Assembly (NCBI GenBank): GCA_019242385.1
Contig: JAFAVO010000351.1
Coordinates: forward strand, 1 to 7,272
DNA length: 7,272 nt
DNA from: Gammaproteobacteria bacterium
GTDB taxonomy: Bacteria; Pseudomonadota; Gammaproteobacteria; Steroidobacterales; Steroidobacteraceae
Reading direction: 5' to 3'
Positions 1-4,928 of the stretch are shown one piece after another. A program made the translations under genes and the position numbers. The first letter of the stretch is position 1. Every line of letters starts with the position of its first letter. The notes beneath the pieces are model-generated. The model was not told where the DNA came from. It saw only the letters and a list, made by a program, of their open reading frames with translations, and did not search any database.

Positions 1-114
1 CTGCGCGCGGCCTGCGACGCGCTGTTGAGCGGAAAGCCGCTACCACGGGAGCAGAAGCCCAGCGTCGGGTGCAGCATCAAGTGGCGCGCCGGGCAGGAGC
101 CGGAATGGGCCTGA
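1..114 (+). CDS. Thioredoxin-family (AhpC/TSA-like) protein, C-terminal fragment
   Basis: Only the last 37 codons are in the window, in frame 1, ending in TGA at 112-114; the gene begins to the left of base 1. The tail reads as an amphipathic helix (LRAACDALLSGKPLP) followed by a Pro-rich turn and the peptide PSVGCSIKW. The ending 'GCSIKW' after such a helix is, from memory, characteristic of bacterial thioredoxin-family proteins of about 180-200 residues annotated as redoxin or AhpC/TSA-like. The catalytic Cys pair would lie outside the window, so redox activity cannot be judged. It is the only plus-strand gene and converges on alkB with 12 bases between the stop codons. The family call is moderate; that this is real coding sequence is supported by the conserved peptide and the clean stop. 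Confidence 0.65.
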   Translation: MRAACDALLSGKPLPREQKPSVGCSIKWRAGQEPEWA

Positions 115-118
115 AGAA

Positions 119-133
119 GCGGTTCGCTACCGC
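119..133. terminator. Small hairpin between converging genes (weak terminator candidate)
   Basis: GCGGT at 119-123 can pair with ACCGC at 129-133 around the loop TCGCT. It sits exactly between the thioredoxin-family stop (112-114) and the alkB stop (127-129), where a bidirectional terminator would be expected. The stem is only 5 bp and no T-tract follows on either strand, so intrinsic termination is doubtful. It may be chance in GC-rich DNA. Confidence 0.2.
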
Positions 134-747
134 GCCTTGCGCAGCGAAAGATTGACCCGGCAGCGACCAAGGAGTGGATGCTCTGCGTCGGCGAGCGGCA
201 TGACACCATGAAAGCGCAGCCGTGAGGGCCCGCCCCAAACCACCACATCGCCGTGTGCCAGCGGCACGCGCCGTGGCGGCTCGGCGCGACGGTGGCCACC
301 GAAGAGGAACACCGCGGGCAGGCCCAGAGAGATGGAGACGATGGGCGAATCGAGGTCGCGCTCGTCTCTGTCCTGATGCAATGATAGCCGCGCACCCGGT
401 TCGTAGCGGCTGATGAGACAGGCATCCGGCACGAAGTCGGGAAAGCCAGCCGCGCCCGCGGCGCAGGTGCCGAGCTTGGCAAAGCTCGCCGGCATCGCCG
501 GCCAGCAGGCGGCCGTGAGCGGGTCCACGCAGTCGTAGCGGTAGCCGCGCGCGTCCGTGACCCAGCCGCAGGCACCGCAGTTGCTCATGGCAACCGACAT
601 CCGGTAACCGCCGCGGGTGGTCATGCGGCGCAATGGACTGCGCGCGGTCACCTGCTGCAGTTCCTGCAACAGCAGCGCCGACTGCGGTGCCGCGAAGGCC
701 CGCATCAGCAGCGCTCCCGGCGCGAGTTGCTCGTGCTCATTTTGCAT
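127..747 (-). CDS. alkB: DNA oxidative demethylase AlkB (Fe(II)/2-oxoglutarate dioxygenase)
   Basis: A 206-residue protein that aligns along its whole length with E. coli AlkB (216 aa) as I recall that sequence. AlkB removes methyl groups from 1-methyladenine and 3-methylcytosine in DNA by oxidation, releasing formaldehyde. Visible hallmarks are GGYRMSVAMSNCG (46-58), the facial triad H124/D126 (in LHQDRDE) and H180, the 2OG-binding arginines R197 and R203 in RCRVNLSLR, W62 equivalent to the base-stacking W69, and D128 equivalent to D135. The 2OG-contact motif reads SRY (113-115) where E. coli has NRY, so the Asn is Ser. A CGAC (CxxC) follows Asn56. The ATG at 747 lies inside the end of the upstream oxygenase gene (11-base overlap) with no good Shine-Dalgarno, suggesting translational coupling. 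It is the last gene of the minus-strand run. Confidence 0.95.
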   Translation of the reverse strand: MQNEHEQLAPGALLMRAFAAPQSALLLQELQQVTARSPLRRMTTRGGYRMSVAMSNCGACGWVTDARGYRYDCVDPLTAACWPAMPASFAKLGTCAAGAAGFPDFVPDACLISRYEPGARLSLHQDRDERDLDSPIVSISLGLPAVFLFGGHRRAEPPRRVPLAHGDVVVWGGPSRLRFHGVMPLADAEHPLLGRCRVNLSLRKAR

Positions 748-1474
748 CGTGAAAGATCACACCGAGGGTACGCCGCTCGCCGGAGCGCAGCGGGCTCACC
801 CCATGACGCAGGTTGACACGGTAGGCTCCGCGCGCGCCCGCCACCGGACGGTGATGCACGGCGAAGATCACGGCATCGCCGCGGCACAACGGTACCACCG
901 TGGCGCGTGACTGCATGCGTGGACGTTGCTCGGTGAGGACGAACTCGCCACCGGTGAAGTCCTCTCCCGGCTGCGAAAGCAGGATGGTCATCTGCAGAGG
1001 AAACACCCATGGACCATAAAGATCCTGGTGCAGGCAGTTATAGTCTCCCGCGCCATAGTGCAGCATGAGTGGCGTAGGCCGCGGCTGGCCCGCTGCATGA
1101 CAGCGCGCGAGAAAGGCGGAAAGCACAGCCGGAAAGCGCTGCGCCACGCCGAGCCGTTCGTTCCAGCGGTTGGCGATGGGCGCGAGCTGCCGGTAGCAGG
1201 CGGCGCGCAGCGCGGCGAGGAGTCGCGGCAGCGGATACGAGAAATATTTGTATTCACCGCGGCCGAAGCCGTGGCTCGCCATCACCACTCTGGAGCGAAA
1301 GCGCCCATCCTCGTCATACCAGCCGCGGATGCGACGGCAGTCCGGGGCGTGCAGCAAGCCCGGGATGACCGAGTGTCCGCTCGCGTCCAGATCATGTGCA
1401 ATGCGCGGCCAGTCCAGCTGTGCAACGCGCCGCAGGACGCCGTTGCCGCGCCTTTCTCTCTCGAAGGTCGTCAT
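737..1474 (-). CDS. 2OG-Fe(II) oxygenase, COG3826/PF09859 (Oxygenase-NA) type
   Basis: 245 residues from the preferred ATG at 1474; another in-frame ATG at 1510 would give 257. I prefer 1474 because AGGA stands 7 bases upstream of it, while 1510 has no convincing ribosome site. Numbered from 1474, the protein has an N-terminal part with LDWPRIAHDLDASG (21-34), then the core: HYGAGDYNCLHQDLYG contains the iron-binding H149 and D151, GGEFVLTEQRPRMQSR is the family signature, FAVHHRPV supplies the likely third ligand (H207 or H208), and YRVNLRHG supplies the likely 2OG-binding arginine (R219). The family is described in Pfam as acting on damaged DNA, but I know of no defined substrate. It overlaps alkB by 11 bases, which fits a shared repair role. 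Upstream is the tRNA-Thr gene with no obvious terminator between, so some transcription may come from the tRNA promoter. Confidence 0.88.
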   Translation of the reverse strand: MTTFERERRGNGVLRRVAQLDWPRIAHDLDASGHSVIPGLLHAPDCRRIRGWYDEDGRFRSRVVMASHGFGRGEYKYFSYPLPRLLAALRAACYRQLAPIANRWNERLGVAQRFPAVLSAFLARCHAAGQPRPTPLMLHYGAGDYNCLHQDLYGPWVFPLQMTILLSQPGEDFTGGEFVLTEQRPRMQSRATVVPLCRGDAVIFAVHHRPVAGARGAYRVNLRHGVSPLRSGERRTLGVIFHDAK

Positions 1475-1481
1475 GTCCGGA

Positions 1482-1485
1482 TCCT
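1482..1485 (-). promoter_or_regulatory. Shine-Dalgarno that decides the oxygenase start
   Basis: On the minus strand AGGA (1485 to 1482) is followed by 7 bases and then the ATG at 1474. The alternative ATG at 1510 has only AAGAATCGGA before it, where the single purine-rich GGA directly abuts the codon. This favours the shorter 245-residue protein. Confidence 0.55.
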
Positions 1486-1544
1486 GACGCGGATTGTCGC
1501 GCGCTCGCATTCCGATTCTTGCCGGCAGCGCCGCTTAAGCGCAC

Positions 1545-1563
1545 CGCAGCCCTGCGGCTGTGA
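1545..1563 (-). other. Stable hairpin in the tRNA-to-oxygenase spacer
   Basis: The spacer between the tRNA 3' end (1581) and the oxygenase start (1474) contains CGCAGCC-CTGC-GGCTGTG (plus-strand sense), a 7-bp stem with one G-T pair; an alternative fold pairs CCGCA with TGCGG. On the minus strand it is followed by GC-rich sequence rather than a T-run, so it is not a standard terminator. It could be a processing or RNase-blocking structure at the 3' side of the tRNA transcript. Function is unknown. Confidence 0.3.
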
Positions 1564-1580
1564 GGTCATCGGCGGGTTTT

Positions 1581-1652
1581 TGCCGGCTGAGGGATTTGAA
1601 CCCCCGACCAACGGTTTACAAAACCGCTGCTCTACCACTGAGCTAAGCCGGC
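1581..1652 (-). tRNA. tRNA-Thr (anticodon TGT)
   Basis: Reading the minus strand from 1652, the cloverleaf is complete: acceptor GCCGGCT pairs perfectly with AGCCGGC, the D arm is GCTC/GAGC with loop AGTGGTA, and the anticodon stem GCGGT/ACCGT (first pair G-T) encloses the loop TTTGTAA, placing TGT at 34-36. The variable loop has five bases and the T arm GGGGG/CCCTC carries loop TTCAAAT. Anticodon UGU reads ACA and, with modification, other Thr codons. Length is 72 with discriminator A. CCA is not encoded: the next bases are AAAACCC, so CCA must be added by tRNA nucleotidyltransferase. Its position after birA-coaX-SPOR matches thrU(UGU) after birA-coaA in E. coli, but the Tyr, Gly and second Thr tRNAs and tufB expected next are missing. 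Confidence 0.97.
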
Positions 1653-1659
1653 ATCGAGG

Positions 1660-1672
1660 GGCGCAGATTGTA
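1660..1672 (-). promoter_or_regulatory. Probable tRNA promoter: -10 TACAAT with stringent-type discriminator
   Basis: On the minus strand TACAAT occupies 1672 to 1667, five of six matches to TATAAT, and is followed by CTGCGCCCC, a GC-rich discriminator resembling that of stable-RNA promoters under ppGpp/DksA (stringent) control. Initiation about 7 bases downstream would leave a leader of roughly 7 bases before the tRNA. No good -35 is present at 16-18 bases upstream (CTCCAC at the 17-base spacing), so the promoter may be weak or need an activator. The -35 region falls on the stop codon area of the SPOR gene. Confidence 0.45.
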
Positions 1673-1686
1673 CCGGCCGGCGGCCC

Positions 1687-2460
1687 TCAGTGGAGCTTAG
1701 GCCTGTCTGCGCTCGTCCCCGGGCCAGCGGCCGTGGCGAGCTTCTGTCGACGGGCCGCGGCTGACGTTGCGGTGGTGTTGATCGTGACCGCTGGCGTGGG
1801 TATGACCGCAGTGGGACAGGGCTGTACCGCGACAGCTGGATTCTTCGCGTCCACCGCCAGCTCCTGCACAGGAACGTCGGCTGCGGGCGCCGCAGGCAGG
1901 TCGAGCCAGTAGAGGGTCGAGGTGTGCCTGCGCTCGACGATCTCGGGGTTGAGGCCCGAGCGACGTACGGCCTCGGCGCGCCGTTCGGCACGCGCGCGCT
2001 CGCTGTAGATCCCAAGGGACAATCGCCGTCCTGCCTCGCTGCTTTCCGGCAGCAGGCGCGCGTCCCCGATGCCGCTGCGCTCCAATGCGACGAGCGCCGC
2101 GTCGGCTTCCGGCTGGCCGAGCGCGCGCACGTACACCCAGTAGCTCGCCGATACCCGGCCCGGCTCGGTGCGCTGGCGGGCCTCGAAGCCTTTCGTCTTC
2201 AGCAGGTCTGCCGCCTGCAGACTGCTCTCCTGAGCCGCGAACGGCCCGACCGAAAGGCAGGCGATGACCGGGCTCAGTGAGGTCTTTTGCGCGCTACGCG
2301 CCTGCGGACGGTCGGCCGGCGGCAGCTCCTCCACCAGCTTCAGCCGCGGCAGGCGGGCAATCGACTCGTTCACCGGCGTGGGGCGCGGAACATCGATCCA
2401 GTTTGCCCACGCAAAGTACGCGAGGTTCAGACAGAGGAGCGCGAAGAAGGCCAGGCGCAC
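1687..2460 (-). CDS. Membrane-anchored SPOR-domain protein
   Basis: 257 residues from a GTG at 2460; an in-frame TAG lies three codons upstream, so no much longer start is possible. Residues 2-21 (RLAFFALLCLNLAYFAWANW) form an uncleaved membrane anchor or signal anchor, leaving the rest in the periplasm. Residues about 66-139 fit a SPOR fold: CLSVGPF, a helix, KGFEARQR, YWVYVRALG, a helix and SGIGDARLL. A second half-repeat follows at 147-188 (LSLGIYSERARAERRAEAV, then SGLNPEIVERR and STLYWLDL). SPOR domains bind denuded peptidoglycan glycans, often at division septa. The last 65 or so residues are a Pro/Ala/Thr-rich, probably disordered tail. It follows coaX by 26 bases and is likely the last protein gene of the ctlX-to-SPOR operon. 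Its exact cellular role is unknown. Confidence 0.82.
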   Translation of the reverse strand: MRLAFFALLCLNLAYFAWANWIDVPRPTPVNESIARLPRLKLVEELPPADRPQARSAQKTSLSPVIACLSVGPFAAQESSLQAADLLKTKGFEARQRTEPGRVSASYWVYVRALGQPEADAALVALERSGIGDARLLPESSEAGRRLSLGIYSERARAERRAEAVRRSGLNPEIVERRHTSTLYWLDLPAAPAADVPVQELAVDAKNPAVAVQPCPTAVIPTPAVTINTTATSAAARRQKLATAAGPGTSADRPKLH

Positions 2461-2486
2461 GCGCGGATTCTAACCGCTGAGACGGT

Positions 2487-3263
2487 CTAACGTCGCGACG
2501 GCCCATTGCCGCGCGCGAGTACCGCCAGCCCGCGCAGCACCAGATCCGGCACGAGGGTGCAGCCCCTCTCGAGCAGCGGCTTCACCCGCACTGCGCCTCC
2601 GCCGCTCAGCACCACCAGCGGCTTGTGTCCAAGGAGTGCAGCGGCCTCCGTGACCGCGCGGTCGATGAGAGCCGCAGCCGCGTAGCGCGCGCCCCGGATG
2701 ACCCCGATGCGTGTGGAGCGTGCAAAGAGTCCACCGCGGCCGCCTGCGTGGCTGCCGCCCTGCGCCCGCCTGTGGATACCGTGCGTGCGGGTGAAGAGCG
2801 TCTCCACCATGAGCGCAGGTCCCGGGACGATCACGCCGCCGCGATGCCGGCCGTCTGCCGCAATCAGATCGATGGTCATCGCCGTGCCGACGCCCACCAC
2901 GCACACCGCAGCGTGTGGGAAGAGCGCGTGAGCTCCGACCGCGGCAACGAACCGGTCCACACCCAACCGCCACGGATCGAGATACCCAACCCGTAGCCCT
3001 CCGCCACGGCGCGGAACCGCAACGAAGGTCACCGCGACGCCTGCGCGGCGCGCGGCGCTCGCGAGCGCGCGATTCACTGCGGGACCCGCGACGCTCGAGA
3101 CCCAAACGTGCTCGACACCCCGCGCACTGCGCAGCAGCCTGCGGGCGTAGGTGGAGGCGCTCCAGCCCGCAAGGGTCGCCGCGCGGCAGCGACCGATGCG
3201 TTCGCCCTCGAGCACGGCCCACTTGATGCGCGTATTGCCGATGTCGACGAGCAGCAGCGCCAC
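2487..3263 (-). CDS. coaX: Type III pantothenate kinase CoaX
   Basis: 258 residues, the usual family length. It phosphorylates pantothenate with ATP in the first step of CoA synthesis, in the cytoplasm. Visible motifs are the phosphate loop DIGNTRIKWA (7-16, D7), DPWRLGVDRF (96-105) with the catalytic Asp D103 and R104, GVGTAMTID (124-132), GGVIVPGP (142-149) and LSGGGA (219-224). In many members residue 124 is Asp (DxGTA); here it is Gly, a change I believe is also tolerated in some known enzymes. The start is GTG at 3263, with GAGG 9 bases upstream inside the end of birA and only 3 bases after the birA stop, so translation is probably coupled to birA. The next start after its TAG is the SPOR gene. 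Confidence 0.95.
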   Translation of the reverse strand: MALLLVDIGNTRIKWAVLEGERIGRCRAATLAGWSASTYARRLLRSARGVEHVWVSSVAGPAVNRALASAARRAGVAVTFVAVPRRGGGLRVGYLDPWRLGVDRFVAAVGAHALFPHAAVCVVGVGTAMTIDLIAADGRHRGGVIVPGPALMVETLFTRTHGIHRRAQGGSHAGGRGGLFARSTRIGVIRGARYAAAALIDRAVTEAAALLGHKPLVVLSGGGAVRVKPLLERGCTLVPDLVLRGLAVLARGNGPSRR

Positions 3264-3266
3264 CGC

Positions 3267-4298
3267 TCAGAGCCTCACGCTGACATCGCCTGAGATGAAG
3301 CGCCGCAGCCCAGCTGGGGTCTCGAGCATCAACGCACCACGCAGGTCGATGCCGCGCGCGATGCCGCGCGCCACGCCATCGGCGGCGCTCACACTCACCG
3401 CGCGCCCGCGCAGCGCATCCGCCGCACGCCAGTCCTCGACGAAAGGCTTGAGCCCCTCGCGCGCGAATGCCGCGAGGCCGCCGACGCAGGCACTCAGCAG
3501 CGCCGCAGCGAGCGCATTACGCGCGGGAAGCGGGCGATGCGTGCTCGCCAGATCCGTGGCCGCCGTGCCGCCGGCTGCGATCTGGCCCAGCAGGGCGGCG
3601 CCGAGTGACACGTTCAGGCCGATGCCGATGACGACGCTGGCCGGACCCGCGGACTCCGCCCGCAGGTCGATCAGCACTCCGCCGAGCTTGCGCTCGGCCA
3701 CGAGCAGGTCGTTGGGCCACTTCAGAGTCACTCCATCGAAGCCGTGCACGCGCAGCGCGCGCAGCGCACACACGCCCATCGCGAGCCCAAGTGCCGCGAG
3801 GTCCTGCGGCACCTCCTGAAAGCTCCAGCTCAAGGACAGGCAGATGGCACCGCCGGGCGGTGCCAGCCAGGTGCGTCCGCGGCGCCCCCGGCCGGCTGTC
3901 TGGTATTCGGTGAGCAGCACCTCACAGGTGCCGTGGGGGGGATTGGCGCGCCCGAGCAGCGCCGTGTTGGTCGAGTCGATCGACCAGACTGAATCGATGC
4001 GCGCGACGAGCGCACGTGCCTCCGGCGTGAGGCGTTCGAGGATCCTGCCGGAATCGAGCGGCTCGCTGCCGTGGGCCAGGCGGTAGCCCCGGTTGCGCAC
4101 GGCGTGCAGCTCGCTGCCGAGTGCCTTGAGCGCCGCGACCGACTTCCAGATGGCGCTGCGGCTGACTCCGAGAGTGCGTGCCAACGCCTCACCGGAATGG
4201 AACCGGCCATCCGCGAGTGCCGCAAAGACCCGCGCGATGAGCGGTGTTTCGACCGGCACCACCGAAGCACGTCGCGGAGCTCGCACCGCCCGCGGCAT
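3267..4298 (-). CDS. birA: Bifunctional biotin ligase / biotin operon repressor BirA
   Basis: 343 residues, slightly longer than E. coli BirA (321) because of about 15 extra basic N-terminal residues. It makes biotinyl-AMP and attaches biotin to the carrier subunit of acetyl-CoA carboxylase; members with a helix-turn-helix also repress biotin genes. Domains seen: winged HTH (about 19-75, recognition region SGEALARTLGVSRSAIWKS), catalytic core with STN (109-111), GRGRRGRTW (136-144, biotinyl-AMP loop), KWPND (193-197), KLGGVLIDL (204-212) and GIGLNV (225-230), then the SH3-like C-terminal domain (about 296-343) ending SGDVSVRL. The ATG at 4298 directly abuts the plsY TGA, with GGA 9 bases upstream; internal GTG codons near residues 13-14 are possible alternative starts. 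An intact HTH implies repressor function, but no biotin operator is in the window. Confidence 0.95.
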   Translation of the reverse strand: MPRAVRAPRRASVVPVETPLIARVFAALADGRFHSGEALARTLGVSRSAIWKSVAALKALGSELHAVRNRGYRLAHGSEPLDSGRILERLTPEARALVARIDSVWSIDSTNTALLGRANPPHGTCEVLLTEYQTAGRGRRGRTWLAPPGGAICLSLSWSFQEVPQDLAALGLAMGVCALRALRVHGFDGVTLKWPNDLLVAERKLGGVLIDLRAESAGPASVVIGIGLNVSLGAALLGQIAAGGTAATDLASTHRPLPARNALAAALLSACVGGLAAFAREGLKPFVEDWRAADALRGRAVSVSAADGVARGIARGIDLRGALMLETPAGLRRFISGDVSVRL

Positions 4299-4928
4299 TC
4301 AGGCAGTTCCGCGCCGCGTACCGAACAGCCACAACCGCCGCGCGCGCGACTCCGTGCCGGCGCGGATGCGCGCAATGTTGCCCCGGTGCGTGTAGAGAAT
4401 GAGGAGTGCCGAGAGGGCAGCGAAAACGAGCAGTGGCGCGCTCCCGCTCGTGAGCGCGATCGTGACCACCAGCGCCAGCGCAGCGATGATCGAGCCGAGG
4501 CTCACGTAGCCGAACGCGATCACCACGGCGAGCCAGGTGAGGATCATGGGCAGCAGGAACGCGGCCTTGATGCCGAGCACCGCGCCGAGCAGTGTCGCCA
4601 CTCCTTTGCCCCCGCGGAAACCGTACCAGAGGGGATAAACGTGCCCGAGCATCACCGCGATGCCACAGAGCGATGCCGACCAGGCGCCAGGAGATGCGCC
4701 GTCCCACGGAGCAATCACTGCGGTGGCGAGCCATCCCTTGGCCCCATCGATCAGCAGTACCGCGAGGCCCACTTTCTTGCCCTGCGTGCGCAGTGCATTG
4801 GTCGCGCCGGCATTGCCGCTACCGAGGGTGCGGATGTCGACGCCACCGGTGAGGCGCGCGATCAGCAGGCTCCCCATGACCGAGCCCAGCAGGTACGACA
4901 GGGCTCCCTTCAGCAGCAGCTCGATCAT
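4299..4928 (-). CDS. plsY: Acyl-phosphate:glycerol-3-phosphate acyltransferase PlsY
   Basis: 209 residues, multi-pass inner-membrane protein. PlsY transfers the acyl group of acyl phosphate (made by PlsX) to position 1 of glycerol 3-phosphate, the entry step of phospholipid synthesis. All three family motifs are visible: GSGNAGATN (36-44), GHVYPLWYGFRGGKGVAT (95-112) with the phosphate-binding GGKG, and HRGNIARI (181-188) followed by GTE. Hydrophobic stretches lie at about 3-25, 53-72, 82-101, 111-139 and 142-179, consistent with five membrane spans. The ATG at 4928 overlaps the ctlX stop as ATGA, and a perfect GGAGGT (4946-4941) lies 12 bases upstream inside ctlX, somewhat far but usable. 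Its TGA abuts the birA ATG. Usual partners such as folB or tsaD are not adjacent here. Confidence 0.95.
   Translation of the reverse strand: MIELLLKGALSYLLGSVMGSLLIARLTGGVDIRTLGSGNAGATNALRTQGKKVGLAVLLIDGAKGWLATAVIAPWDGASPGAWSASLCGIAVMLGHVYPLWYGFRGGKGVATLLGAVLGIKAAFLLPMILTWLAVVIAFGYVSLGSIIAALALVVTIALTSGSAPLLVFAALSALLILYTHRGNIARIRAGTESRARRLWLFGTRRGTA

Noticed and set aside
705..1010. A 101-codon minus-strand frame overlapping the end of the oxygenase and start of alkB
   Set aside because: It is an out-of-frame shadow of the oxygenase, Arg/Ser-rich, with no motif.
1532..1541. Palindrome CGCTTAAGCG considered as an operator for the oxygenase-alkB genes
   Set aside because: It is a short single copy with no recognised regulator motif and no second site; not distinguishable from chance.
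1520..1587. TGCCGGC repeated at 1520-1526 and 1581-1587, considered as an integration-site duplication at the tRNA
   Set aside because: Seven bases containing the self-complementary GCCGGC is well within chance for this composition, and no integrase or mobile gene is in the window.
926..1912. A 328-codon plus-strand open frame spanning the oxygenase, the tRNA and the SPOR gene
   Set aside because: It is antisense to two recognised genes and translates the antisense of the tRNA, giving the familiar spurious peptide GFEPPTNGLQNRCSTTELS. Long shadow frames are expected in GC-rich DNA.
2470..3222. A 250-codon minus-strand frame inside coaX
   Set aside because: It is a frame-shifted shadow of coaX, dominated by Arg and Gly; coaX has all its family motifs in the other frame.
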